Assembly (NCBI RefSeq): GCF_963678635.1
Contig: NC_087071.1
Coordinates: forward strand, 44,691,095-44,755,094
Direction: 5' to 3'
DNA length: 64,000 nt
Origin: Symsagittifera roscoffensis
Taxonomy: Eukaryota > Xenacoelomorpha > Acoela > Convolutidae
This document shows, in pieces, positions 12,601-27,600 of this stretch. Numbering within the stretch: the stretch's first letter is position 1; each line of letters opens with the position of its first letter. The position numbers were made by a program, and so were the translations under genes. The notes below the pieces were generated by a model. It had not been told where the DNA came from. It saw only the letters and a list, made by a program, of their open reading frames with translations, and did no database searches.

Positions 12601-15600
12601 CTTCGCGTAATAGGGAACTCCCCCGAATTTGGGCGTTAAAGAGTATATTTTATTACCTCTTTTCCGTTGAAGTTTCCGCAGAGACCACTGTAGTGGAACT
12701 GACTGGAGGTGTTGTGGTGAGAAAACCTGGGAGAAATATCAATGCTCACACTCGTTCCTGAAACACACAAAAAAAAACAGTTGAAAAAAAAAACAGATCT
12801 TATCGAGAAAATTTGAATTTTCAATTTTTCTCAAAAACAAGACCACTATTTTTTTACAAAACCAGAACACAAGACCAGAATATTACCCTTAAAATGTTTC
12901 CTTCAATCAGAAATTTTCGTTCTTTGCCTCAAAATTACCATTTTAACAATCAGTGGTGTAAATTAGCGGAGTCCGAAACCAGATCATTGTGATCAGATCA
13001 CTCAATTAAAGCCACTTTGGTGAAAGTGAAATGTCCTTCAAGTACTTAAAGGTTAAAAGCTTGAACTTCATATTAAAATTGATCAATGTGTAACTTTTAT
13101 CTCTATGAAGTCAGACACCTGCCAATCGTGTCTATGTTATTGTCCGCTCATATTTGCTCATTAATTCAATTGATACTTCTATGTACCCTATTTACTTTAC
13201 GATTATAATTCAAGCTTATTATAGTTTAGTTTTAGTCGTGGTTTTAGGAGATATCACAGCCACTTACGTCCGTCCCATCTGATTTGAATGTGAAGGTCGC
13301 TGTCGAACTGCAACTCAATCTCGACATGTCTCTCGTCGCTTCTGCTGAGGTAGAAGAACCCTCTGCCATCCAACATGGGGTACTGTTTACTCACCAGCAC
13401 TGCCTCCTCGTCATTCACGAAGGGGGAAGCCTAAGATAAAATCAATATTACGACTAGTAACAAGACTGCTCGTATATCAGGACAAAATCCTGAATGTTCC
13501 GACTACCCTCTATCGTCCATCACAAGTTTTCGAAAATCGGAACAACAACTTTTAAATAATGAGCATGGTATAATTGGGTCATCTTTTTAAGCTACAGAGG
13601 AAAATCGTTACAAACTTTCAATATAATTGCACGTTTTTTTCTCTTGATTAACCAATTTTTCAAGATAATAAAATAGATTTTTTTTCTCAATTTATGAAAG
13701 GTATCATATGATAGGGGGTCATTTTGTATTTTTTCTTTTATATGAATAGATTGTTTCAGGGTCAGCTCAAGTGTTCAGCCTAATATACATTGTTCTTAAT
13801 AGCCCTATGGTCTCGAAATATAAAATTTAAGTACAACTCTTCCGCTTATTAATCTCATTATGATGATGATCACAGTTTTAAAATGCTCGCCATCAAACGA
13901 TGTAAATTACTGAGCTCATCTGGTAAAAAAATTCCCAATATTTTTTATTGTTGATTTTTCAAAAACAATTTACCTAAAAATAAATAGCAACGTCGCAGAG
14001 AAAATAGCAACGTTTTTTTTTGGCTGGTATTGATGTTAAATTAAAGAAATTTTTATACCTCTCGTTGGAGGAAGATTGTGTCTGTTTCTGCTCCGTATCC
14101 GAATGCAATCTCCACGTCTTTGGTGCATGTTGCGGCTGTTGTTCCACAGGGTTGGTTTTCGGCCTAAAAAACATCGATTTACAATAGAAATCTTATTTTT
14201 GCTTGTTTGGTAGTGAAGACAAACTTAATAACAAAGCAAGTCAATAATTAACAAATTCAAGCGTAAATCTATAATCATCGGGAGTTTTTTTCTACAAAAG
14301 CAAATCTTTAAAATCTTAAAACCTTCAAAAATAAAATGAACTAGAAAAAACGATATTGAGTTAATAATAAAGCGTTAAGCTTAATTGCCAGAAAATGATC
14401 ATTTTTCAATTGCCGACAAATCAATTGAATCTTTATTTTTTCCCAATTTACCGCCATCACCTAATTTCATCAGTTTACCATTACAAGTAGAATCAAACCA
14501 CTTTATTAGAGATTAATTTTAACAGTCTGCAAATTTATAAATGTTTCTGTGAATTGCTTTTGTTGAAAAAAAGTTAAGAAAAACATTAAAAACTTATTTT
14601 TTTCAAACAGTAACATTTTTTTCACGTTTTGTTTTGCTTACCGTAATATGGACGATGAGTTTGTCGTTATCGTGTGAGTCGAACAACTGCATCAAAGAGT
14701 ACTTGCAGCTGCCCTGGAAGTTGTACTTGACCCCGTCGAAGGTGATGTAATGTGGATCTCCCCATGCCTGGCAACTCTTGGGACAGTTGTCTTCGTTGCA
14801 GATCCAGCGAGAGCTCTGGCACTCACATGATTTGCATCCCCTGAGAAAATAATCAATGATGTATCATTACGAGACCAAAATTTTTATAGACACAAAAATG
14901 GTTTTTCTCGACTCGACACAGCTTTATGTATACTCGTAATTGGAATCTACAGTCAAATACTAACACTTCAAATCAGGTGAAATTAAAGATATTATTGCGA
15001 AAAATGGTGAAATTGTTTGCCTGAGTTGCTTCAATTTCCTATGAAGCGCATATAAGAGCAATATGGAGGGATGTCACGTACATTTTTGACAGTCGTGATT
15101 GTTTGTTTTATAACTTAATTCTTCCTTTTTTTACCCGAGCAGCCTGCTAGCACTGCTTGAAAAATTAATCTCATCTGCATACTTTTTTAATCAATTATGT
15201 GAAATACTTTTTTGTTGTCAGATAATTTTAGGAGGAAAATTGAAGGCAGATTAGTTTTTTAAAAGTTTTCTGAGAGTTAGAACAAGCTGCAAGCAGTTAT
15301 AACCTCTCTGAAAGCTTTAAAATACTAGTCTGCCTCCAATTTTCCTCTTAAAACTCTCATAAAAAATGTTTCAAATAATTGATAAAATTATACAAATCAT
15401 TTTAGTTAAAGATTAAAAACCTTGTCAAGAATTCTCCGATCTGGAACAGATTTCCCTCGTTGTCCTTGCAGGGACACTGGCTCCTCGGAACACACGACTG
15501 CCCGTCATCGGAGAGGACTTTGTCAGCTGGACACACACACCCACATGCAATCTCACCACACATGTCGTCCCCAGCCAACTCGTGGAAGTTTCCGTATCTG

Positions 15601-18600
15601 ACGTCATCACACGTCTCCTGGCATCTGCTGTAGTCTGAACAAACAAACAAATGTGCAAATCTGAACAAACAAATGTGCAATAATGTTTTCAGTTTTTTTT
15701 TCAGAATCGAGATCTTCACACGATTTAGATGACAATTTAGTCAATGTTTCTTGAATTTCTTTAAGGAATTTATAAAACTAAGGGAGGTCCACCTTGTGCG
15801 TAAACTTGGCTGATTTTCAAAAGTTAACTGCTTAAAGCTAATCATCTTAAAAGAAACATTCCTTTTCTTGGTATAAATCATCAGTCTTGTTAATACTGAG
15901 CCATTATTTATTCACAAGTTTTTTTACTCAACAACAATAAAAAAAGCCTTGAATTTTGTGTGGTTTCCTCAAAAAAGGTATCAAAACATCAATTCAAGAA
16001 ATTCTTATTGAATATTTTCTGCTTACTTTGTCTGTAAATGAATCCGTCTCGGCAGAAACTTTTGGCCTCCTTGGAACTCATATCGGGACAAGCGTCCAGG
16101 ATCTTCCAAACACCCTCTCCGCATTTCCTGGAATAACAAACAACAACCCAAAATAAACAACGGCACTGATCAATAAATAAGCAAAAATATTAATATCAAA
16201 AACTATATCAAGTATGGCCATATGGCTAGCTCAAACTCTTTCGATACACTTCAATTCATTGAGGAGTTGCTGATTTTCAGAAAATCATTAAACATTTCCT
16301 TGCGGCGGTCACTATTATTGGCTGAATTGCCTGCATACTTTTGGCTGAATTGTCTGAACTTCAAATCGGCTGAATTGTCTTTGACCGAATTGTCTGGACG
16401 CGATTTATTTTATAGCATTAAGCTATAACTAACTTAACCAGTTTAACTGAGTTATATTTATTTTGGAGATTACATGTTTTTGTATGAAGAATGTTTTTGG
16501 CATGTGAAGAACAAAATTAGCAGCCATGAGTAGTAATTAATTAGGCTTGTAATTGAATGACTCACTTTGTTGTATTCCACGTTGAATTTCAGGGAAACTT
16601 TCAATGATTTTTTTTCTACAAATCTCATTTACAGCATAAAACCAAAATTCAACTTGACTAGTTTCACCCGGCCAATTTAACTAGCCATAGTTGAACCTAA
16701 TTTAATTTATTTTGGAGACTCACAGGTGCTGCACTCCATAGGGGGAGATGACGACTCCTTTGTCGTATGTCTTTCCATCGAAGATACACTTGCACTGATC
16801 AGGCATCACACAACTCCTCTCCTCCTCGTCCAACACCATATCCTTCGAGTCACACTCACACCCTATAATAGAGGGTTATGTAATATTGCACTGATCAGGT
16901 TATGTAATATTGCATAGATAAGAGTTAAATTATGTAATCGTGATAAAAAAGAAAAGTCACAATCTCAGTCTTGAGGATGAAAAAAAAATTTGAGCAAGAT
17001 AAGAGCCGTAACACATCTGCAAAACTATTTTAGGCTTTTTTTCATCACAACCAAAAAGTTTTGAATCGGTTACTAAACCAAATCAATAACTTTTGAATTC
17101 GATTGGACAGTGTTGATATCAATTGTGCATGAAATGACTAAAAACTGAAGATCTGCTTAACAACCTCCCCTTTTTCAAGAAAGGGGGAGATTGTTAAGTA
17201 GATTCAAATCCGGTACTAACGCTTGGATTGCAGATACACGAATAAAAGAGTCAAAGATGATTCGCTCACCTGGCAGATGGTCCTGGCTACATCTGGAAGC
17301 AGTCAGATTCAGTCCCCCGTACTTGCTCACTTCTTTGCACGTCACACTCTGGCAAGTGTTGATCACCTGCTTGAACTTCAGCTCACCGTGCGAACACGAG
17401 GGTGCTGCAAAGAGTGAACACTTAGTGCACAGAGCAAAAGTTATTGCAATTATCTTGTTAACTATTCACCCCTATGGCGCCTAGTACAGAGTTAATTAAT
17501 ACCCCTATTAAGCACTAATTCAACCGTTAAACATGTAAAAACATTCATTCCCTTTGGCAATATGGGGGAAATAGTTCAAAAAATTCAAATTATTCTACAA
17601 ATTTCAAAATTGCAGAATTTTTCCCCCATTTTTCAAAAATTTTCCAGTTGTCTTTAAAATTCAAATGGAATTGGCAATAGGAAAGTTTAAGAGCGCTAAA
17701 ATCTCATTTTAAATTTTTTTAAATCCGCAGCTAGAAAAAAAAACATCTTTTTTAGGAAAAAAAATCAATCTAAAAATGGACTTACAGCAGTACTTCTTGT
17801 ACATGGCGAAGTTACTTCTCCAGTCTGCTCCATCCTTTTCCAGAAGACCACAGCTCTCTCCAGACAGCATGGCCTTATCCAGGGCCTGCTGTACATAGGC
17901 GTCCAGAGCAGTACAGAAGGTCATCTTCTGGTAGTCATCCGGCGCCTCAGAGTCGTAGTTGCAGGCTGCGTTGCTGAAAAATAAGATCAATTAGTTTCTA
18001 ACAGTTGATGAATTTTTCTCAACATTTACATTGATAAAAATTCTTAATAACAATTGATAACAATTCTGGTGAATTTTTTCTCAACATGTAAATTAAACTA
18101 GAACTAGATAAGTACAATGGATGAGTACAATGGGTACTTAATATTTGAAACCATAAATGTCGGACATACAAGTTCCATTAACTAAAAATCAGTATTACTT
18201 GGTATTTTGTATCCATTCGTGTTTCAATCTTAATTTTGCGCCAGATTCGCGTAAAAAATAATCATGATACCATTTGATTGAACTTCAATTACAGTTATAC
18301 GCTTTTTAACTTTGAGAAAAAATCTTTGAAAACGCGAAGGGTGCGGGAATCGAACTGGAAGTTACCTTGAGCACATGGTCTTGAAGTATCCGAAGTCTCT
18401 GTCGCTGTCAGTGTTCATGTAGTTGTTGAGGCAAGAGAAGATCTCATCTCCGGTGTCTGAGAACACGTTGCAGTGGTCAACCAGAGAAGTCCCGTCGTCC
18501 CTAAAACAGCGAGGTCAAGTACATGTCAAGCGAAGCTCTGATTGAATATAACAGAAACATATACACCTCCTTATGAGTTGCATTCAACAATGGGTTCATG

Positions 18601-21600
18601 GAGCTAATATTGATGAGCTATTGTAAGATGCAAATTATTACACAGAGGCGAAGCAGAGCTTCGCACTACTTGCGATACAAATTTGATTAAATACACGGGA
18701 AAAATTTGAAAAAAAAAATCAAAAAATCGTTTTTGTCAATAAAAAAGCGGTTTGAGGTAGCTGTGTCACCTCTACGCCAGATGCGCCGCATGGTTGGTTG
18801 AATTTGAATATATAATTACCATGCGGTAACAAAGCCGAAAATACCTGAGCAGAAACCTTTCATGCCGAAAAAATTCAAATAAATTCCTAAGTAATAAAAA
18901 AATTTTATGTCCCTTTTCCCCTAAGAGCACACAAACTTTTTTCGATCCCGAACGACGCAATAAGAGGCCACTAAGTTGATATAAATTAAGCCGAAACTTA
19001 TTAACCCGATAATAAAGACAAAAAATGAAGAAAAAAAAGTTACAAATCGGGTTGCTAAAATAACAACCAGTAATAAAAACAAATTTCGATTCGGTGGGAT
19101 TTTTAAAATGCTAAAACATTTGAAGCAACAACAGTGAAAATTGTTTACGGCAAAAAAAAAGATTCTTAGATCTGGCAACTAAGCCGACAAAACATAAGCA
19201 GACAAATCATAGGCCGATTTTTTTTTGAACCGGAATATTTAATGTTTGAACCGGAATATTTAACGTTCTAGTCAGTTCGAACCCGGGACCTTTGCCTTCC
19301 CAGGCGTATTCGTTACCTCCAAGCTAAGTATGCAGTCGACACTAAGAAAATTTAATTCATTATGAACCAAGGTACCACGAGTCCAGAGAGTCCGACGGAC
19401 AAAGTTGTTTACGGGAAAAAAAGCCTAATTCCCGATTGCAATACCCTTGCGTATCGCAAGAGTAAACACCATTTAAAAAATGATGTTTGTAAATTTTTAA
19501 ACTATTTCTTTTTTTGGGTTCAACGCACAGCTTCACTCAGCTAGAACTCAACTCGCTTCATACTATTTAATCTCGAACTAAGCAAAGTAACAACTCAATT
19601 AAAAAAAAATTCATCCCTAAAATTCTAACTTCGGCCTCAGTTTACCCAATTTCAACCCACTTACAATGCATCTCGGTCGCAGAACATGGGCGCCATGGAG
19701 CCTGGGAGGTTCTTGCACTCGTCTGAGATGGGTGGTTTGGTGTTCGAGAACTCAACTCCCATGGCGTGTGCATCTGACAGAAGCATAGAACTCTTCCCTG
19801 TGAACTCGTCGTGTCTGTTTCCATTGAAGGTACCGCAGAATCCGATGAACTGAAAGAGATGAAAAATATAAAACACGCTACGTTGTAAATAACCGAATGA
19901 AAAACTGGAAAAAAGATATCAACTCTATCATAACAGAAAAAAGGCAAACACAAGGGCAAAAAGACAACAAAACAGCAAGTACACAACACTCTATTCACAG
20001 TTTTTAGAGTAAAAAAACTTGGAAAAAGCGAAAAAATATTATCAATTTCTCAAGTTTACAGATGTTTGCCATTCCCTTCAAGTAATGAAAAAGTGAATAT
20101 TTTACCCCTGAGTTTTCGAATCCAGATCCGGCCTTGATGTAGATGTAATTCATCCAGTTGTACATGATCCTGATGACTCCCCTGCCCTCGCAGAAGATGA
20201 GGATCCTCAGCCACTGCTCCGTGGGACTGTTCAACTCCACACTGCTGCAGGCCGGGTTAGCTGCCGAAGACATGATCCTACACACACGCATACCTTCAGC
20301 ATTGTTTGAGACTATTTTCAACTTCAAAACATGACTTTCAAAACTCGTGCTTAAAAACGTCGACCAAAAACTGACGCTTGTTGTTCTTGAACTTCATAGC
20401 ATGCTCAATCTTCTGTGTATCTTTTGATTTGACTAATGCTTCGGTGTTGGTTTAGACACTTTATTGCTCGCTTTCTCTTGAAAATATACAAAAAATACTG
20501 GCTGCCATGACATCATTACTAAAATACTCATTGCTTCAGTGTTGCTTTAAGGAATTTCAAATTTTGAAAAATTATGTCTATCAAAAATAAACATTCTGCT
20601 ACCAAAATTGGCACAATCAAAATATTTTCTTAACGTCACGAAAAAAATCAACTTCATGATGGAGCAGCTGAATTTTCAATTTTTTAGATGAAGATTCAAA
20701 TTTTTGAGCGAATTCAAAATTTAATTTTATTTGGATGACGTGGATGACTCACAGCTCCCATTTGGGCTCAAAATAAAACGCCTTGATTTCTTAAGGGTAG
20801 TGAAACGTTTGCAGAAAAGTCAAATTTATGTTTCCGACTCTTTGTTTGTTTCTGATTTTTCGACATCTTTTCATAAATATATTAAAACTGAAAGCCTGCA
20901 GGTTTAAACAAATTCATAATTCATGGAAATTCTTAGTTTTCTTCTAAATCTTTCAATAAATAGGTCAAAATGCAGCAGGCCTTAAAAGCAAACTAAGTAT
21001 ATTTTTAGCTCTTACATTCTAGAGTTCTTTCCCACGGAGGACAGTTTGTACCCATCCAGCATCACTCCACTCCTGTCGAAGGAGATCACTTTGGGAGTCT
21101 TAGAAGTGTAGTCCAACACAAGACGACCTGGAAGCAAAACAGAATCGATGTCGAAAATATTTTTTGATACAATCGAAATCGAAAAATTATGACAGAAAAA
21201 TTATTATCAGCTCGATTCTAATTTCAGCTTCAAATGGCTTTATTGCAAACTAAATACTGAAACGTTCCTCATAACAAACCTAAGAACAATTCTAGTCTAA
21301 AAGTTGGATCGAACTTGGATTATGTTTATCACGATGAAACTTTTTCATGCATTTTTTACAATAACTGCATGATAGAACTTGGCAACACTTCTTCTGAGAT
21401 AATTTTTTTTCCGAAAATTTTTTATACAAGCTGTATTATTTGATAGTGTGAATTGATTTTGTAAAACTATTCAACCCAATTTGAGCGACTGAGCAAACTG
21501 ACCTCCTTTGTAGCATCCGAATGAGTCGTGTTGGCCACAGTACTCGTTCTTCTCAGTAGTCGCCCAGAGTCGGAATCCCTCGGACTCGCTGTCGTCGATC

Positions 21601-24600
21601 AGCACAACATCACATGTGGAGGGGTACTGCACAAGAGAAACAAGATGTCAAAAAGCACCAAAATATATTTCTAATTATAATATTCAGATGTTATTTATCA
21701 AGTTTGGAGAGGGAAAAGATACGGTTTAAAATAGTGGTCATATTCATGGGACAATTTTCAAGAAATTTAAAATGATGTGCAATTAAATAGATTGTTTTGC
21801 AAGTCGATTTAAAAAGATTTTGAAAAATATTTATAGAACATATATCTCTCGATATGACAAGGAAATATCTGAATTAGTTTTCAATATAATTTTGATAGTG
21901 ATAATTGTGACAACTCAGATAATTCTGTCGAGCTAAAAAAAAAAAGAAAGAACCAGGAAAACGAATCGCAACGTTTTGCTAAACTAAATTTAGAAAAACT
22001 CTCATAATGTAATTCACAGATATCTAACAAAATTTTCTGATATCTAACTAATACAAAATATCTAACCTAAGTTAATTAACCATTCAGTTAATTAACCAGT
22101 CAATTAACCATTCAGTTAAATTAACCATTCAGTAAGTTTACCTGGAAATAGTATCCGTCGAAGGTGGCGTAGTTTGGGTGTCCAACTACAGAACAGGTCT
22201 TCTCACACGGGTACTCTTCACACTCCCAAATTCCATACTCTTTACACAAACTGCAGAGGGAAAAGAAGAAGAAGGTATGAACAAACGAACTTTGAAATAA
22301 TTTTGACAAAAAAGGAGAAGAATTAATTTATCCAAGAGTATAAATTACATAACAACAAAATACTGATGGTACGAAACCGTTAGAAAGGTAGATAATGAGA
22401 TCAGCTGCTATGCTCTGTCTACCTTTGAAAATTACTAGGAACGCTACCATAGTTATGGATTTAAACTGAATCATAAAAATTGCTAAATTAATTAAAAATA
22501 TATATGAAAATATATAAAAAGAGCATTCATCGATTTGAACAAAAGTGAGAAATAACAAAGGAGATATGCACGAAGGAAAGCTATGATTGGTATCAAGCAA
22601 TGGATTATAACAACATATCACCTTGAAACTCTGATTCAGTTTTATGCCTGAAGTTAAAAATAACAAAGAAGCTCTCATTGATTAAAATTGAACAATTGTC
22701 AAACTCATGTCATTTCCGACAGTCGTTCTAAAGTTCGGCAAGTTGAAGAAAAACATCCAAGTTTGCATTTTCTCGGAAAATGACTTCATTGATGCATGTT
22801 AACACTTGAACTAAAGCGCGTTACTGGTACTCTGCCAGTCCTTGATTTAACTTTAAGATGATTACTTTTTAATTACAAAAGATGAGCTTTTTTGAAGAAA
22901 AAAAATTAGTATTTATCGTCTTACTATCTCTAACAGTCCTTGGTTAAATTTTAAAATGATTTCTCGCTCTGTTAATTAAGAGAATAATACTTTATAATAA
23001 CTACTATTTTAGATTTTTTTTGAGAAAATATATAGTATCAATTGTACCATCTCTGACAGTCCTTGGTGATGTACTCGTCGACCATGTATGTCTTGTCATC
23101 ATACAGACACACGCAATCCTCACTCTTGACACAGTCGTAGGGGGGCTGGTTGGATCTCACGAACCCCTGTGCACAGTAGCACCCGGGAACACGGTCTTCG
23201 TCATCTGGGGGCAGAAAAAGAGTGTGAATAAATTTACAACAGTGTGAAAAAATTTACAACAGTGTGAAAAAATTTACAAGAGTGTGAAAAAAATTTTAAA
23301 ATGGTGAAAATTTGAAAATGAACGTGAAAAACGACAAAATATTTCATCCAATCAAAATTTTAAAAATTTAAAAAACTGGTAAATTGAAATTTTGTCATGG
23401 AATGACCTACAAATATAAAATCAACAGACATTTCAATTATGAAAATCAATTAATTGAAATTCAAACCGAGGTCGTTAAAGAGAGGATCCCATCGTAATTC
23501 AGATTCATGTATTTCAAGATGTTCACCATAATTTAAAATAAAATTGTTACTTTACAAGTGATTAAAGAACTCACCGACAGACTTGAGCGCAGTAATGTAT
23601 GCACTTGGCAGCTGTCCACACATTTGTTGAACTCCGGGGCCGATCGAAGTGTACATCTCATTTCTGCGGGCACAGTGGTGGGCTGAAACACAAGTATGCA
23701 ACAGTCATTCAACAATATTATGTAAATTTAATATCAACCAAACGAAGCTTCGAAAACAGCTGACACTCGGGAATCCGAGAAAATTCCTAGCGGGAATCGA
23801 ACCTTAATCGTATGCCTCTAAATCAAGAAAAAAACTCACCAAGTCCGTTTAATACGATTTCCCTTTTCACCACGATACAGGATATACAGAAAGTTTCAGG
23901 CTGCAAAGACTTATAAAAATCTTTTGCAATTTATCAGAAAAATGGTCCCAGCCGGGATGGATATCCCCAAGTGTATAACTGGTAGCAGCAAAATTACATA
24001 CTACCTTCGTTGGATTTATTCTCCTCAGTGTAAAGACTCATCGCAAACAGGATTCGATTACTAAACTCTTAAGCCACAATGAAATAATTAATGAGATCAC
24101 TTCGAGTAAAGCATACATGCGCCTTATTTCATCCTATGGATTCGATCTAGAGATTGCAAAATGAAATGAACACACATATTTTGTGCAGTATTATACCTCA
24201 AAAAATAGCAAAGTTTCATGTGGGATTTGATCACAGCACCTATAATTCCGATCCGATTAATGACCAAACTTACGAAACCCATTGGATTCGGTCTCTTGAT
24301 TGTAGATTGTGTTGTACATAGGGCCTTGAAATAGCCAGTTAATATGCTTTTTGAATGTGTTCCAATAAAAGCGCCTAATGGGAATCGAACTACTGACCTA
24401 TGAATAAAGAAAAAACTTACGACATCCGTTGGATTCGATCTCCTGGTTACAGAGTGTGTTGGACACACAGACAGTGTGATATGCCTCGAATATCTGACAC
24501 ACTTCCTCTGCTCTGTCAACGTCTGTGGTGAGACAGTAAGTGGCCATACACATCTTCATGTACTCTTTCACGTCCACCTGTGCAGAACAGAAAAGAACTT

Positions 24601-27600
24601 GATAGAATGAACTAGTTCAGAAAATTCTAGAATGTTATGGAGAACAGCAAAGAACAGATTATAATTAGTCTAGACTTTGTCGAGTTTTATGGAAGAATGT
24701 AAGGAAAAAAGACGTCCAAAAGCGAAGCAGACTGAATAATTATTTTCACTCCAGCTGAAGTTGCTGAGACTGCTTGCTTGCTTCAACATGAATTCATAAG
24801 CCGAAAAAAAAACAAATCCAAATTGGGATTAAATTATTTAAGCCCCTCATTTTCAAGTCTTCGCGTGAAGCAATACTCGAAAGAAAAATGGAATGTTCTA
24901 GAAGAACTGAAATTGAAGTTTGTGTCCAAATAAACTTACGGTGTCGGTTTTTGCTGAGCAGTTCCTGTAGATGCCAGTCTCGAGGGGGGCACAAGCACTG
25001 ACTGCCTGTCTCCAGAAAGACTCCTCCCCCTGTTCTGTCCTGATGCAGGGATAGTCGGGGTCACGGTAGGTCACAAGGTACTGTTACAACACACGCAATT
25101 CAAAATTAATTAGTTCGCCAGACAAGGAAAAGAAACAAGTATTCCGTAACTTTATTTAATGAAAATTTATATTTCAATTCATATTGTAGTTAGAGCTGTA
25201 ATTGCTTAAAACAAAACATAATTTGAAAACGACACACGAAACAAACAGTGCCGTGTTACTTTTTCGTACTTCTATTGTTGCGTTTCCTACATGAAAAACA
25301 GCCAGTAAGCTGCTTATAATTTTATATATTCAGATGAAAAGTTAGTTTGAGGCAAAAACATTACTATTAAACCATGTTAAAAGCCTTACCTCTCTCGGAG
25401 TTTCCTTCATGAACTCTAGCCAGTAGTTGGCCAGTCCGTCGGCAGTCTTGTGTCCAGCCTTGCTCTCCTCGTAGCCGATCTCTTTGTTGTCATTGAGGGG
25501 GTCGTAGTCGTTGTTGCCACACATTCCAAAAGTGCCACCCTCGTACTCTTCACAATCCAGCTGCAAAAGGAGACAACTATCATTCACACAACTGATTACT
25601 AACCGTGAATTACTTGAAATCCAAATTTTCTTCAAGGTATCAAGCCAGTCTTTGTGAAGACATGACAAAATTAAAAAAAACTAAACTGAGAAAAAAAACA
25701 GTTCTTGAAGAATTTCAAGTTATAATTGAAATTCATTACAGTGACATATGAACATGGACAATTGCGGGAATCATGAAAGCAGGAGCGGGTCTTACATGTT
25801 TGAGTTTCCATGAGGTGAATTTTCAAAATCGGGGTGAAAGCTTACCGGAAAGGGGGTGCATGAAACTTTAAGAAGGCCAGCCCAGGAACGCACCAAAACT
25901 TCCGGGCGACAACGTTAATTTTTTTTTGTTTTAGGTTCTTGTAAACTTTTTCTCGCACCCATTGCAAAAGTTGGGAAAATCGTTACAAGGTACCAAATTA
26001 GTATACCTTTAATCGCTGATTTAGTTCCTTATATGGGTGACAATTTCTTTTACTAGGTAGTACCATAGGAATCGGTGCGAACAGTTCACATGATGCATGT
26101 TTTGAAGTAACTCTGACTCACTCTCAGACTCCAAGAGGTCTTTCCGTTCCAGTAGAGTCTGACATGTGGCTTGAGATAGAGCACCCAGAATTCACTGCTC
26201 TCCTTGTTGAGTCGGATGTTGGAATCTATGTACTCACTTCTGTCCAGCTAGAAAGAGAGACACCAAATTATACTTTGAATTAAGGATCAATTTACTTGTG
26301 AACAGTGGCAGGAGGGGGGAGGGGTGTGGAAAAGAGCCGGCCTTGGTACTTACACTGATGTCCTCATAAAATTTTTATTTAGGATGTTTAACTAGAGTGA
26401 GAGCTCGGAAGAGATTCAAGTCCAAAATCTTCACCTTCCAAAAAAAGTCTTTTATGCCCAAATCTTTTACTCCAAATGTAGGCAGTCGGGGGGAGGGGGT
26501 TGTGTGTACTTACACTGATGTCCTCGTACTGGGCTGAGCTGTTCATGAGGTCTCGTTGTCTCACCACTCCGTCCATGAACTCAAACTCATACCTCTTCGT
26601 GTCACTGATATGTGCTCGGAACACCAGCTTCTAAAACACACAACACACCGAAGGGTTAAGGAAACGCTTCATTAAACTCAAGAAATTTTAAATGTGTCGT
26701 TTTGTGTTGTAACCATTTGTATTTAATTTAAATCTTAGTGTTCCCACCGTTGAAAATGGAGATGAACTTTATATTCGGTTGTTTCTTTTTTGTTTTTGTG
26801 AATCAAGCGAGCAAAAACATTTGCCACAAACAATCAGAGGACTGGGTTGAGTGATATATCAAATTAAAACCCTTTCATCCCTCCCTGGTTCATGCGACAT
26901 TGAAAAGTTTTCAAAATTTCCAATTATTTCCAGTTTCCAATTAGAGTTTTTCAATTTTTTACTGTTACTTCGAGCGAACCAAAAAACCTGCAAAAAAAAA
27001 CATTTCAAAATTTTTAAGATTTTTTTTCTTTTCTAATCATTCTCCGACTAAAACTGTTGTCCATTTTGCCAATTTTACGAAGAGGGTTGAATATGTTGTA
27101 GTTTTAGGCTTTCGTTCAAACTTTTTATCACCCACGCATAAAAAAGTCACTCAGAATATATGGTCAAAAAATGGTCGGAAAATTCTGTGGTACTTGCACA
27201 GCAACTGGCTATTCAGGTTTTCAATTGAAATTCGGTTGAAACCTGCAATTTATTAACCCGAAGACAAAGATAGGAATTTGATTTAAAATGAAATTGAATT
27301 TTAGAAGCTAATCGTCGAAAAAATTTATCTAATCGCATTGAAAGAAAAATAAACATTTATCGGAGAATTTCAGCACAACACTTACATGATGTTATATTTT
27401 ATGTATTTATACAAAGGCAAAGCTGAACTTCGCAAAAACTAGCGAGAATACGACAAAAAAGCAGCTATATAAAGTGAAATAAGAAAAGATGGAAATAAGC
27501 CTCGAAGTAGTAAAACTTTGCTACGTATGGTCTTCGAACCTGCGACCTCGAGAATTGGAGTCTAACGTCTACTCTCTCGGGTACGAACTCTTAACAACAG

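Noticed and set aside
19255-19335. Possible tRNA gene on the minus strand
   Set aside because: It is embedded in a dispersed repeat whose other copy has a damaged box B; no cloverleaf closes.
23220-23300. CRISPR-like short repeats
   Set aside because: The units are contiguous and AT-rich without spacers; this is a eukaryotic intronic tandem repeat.
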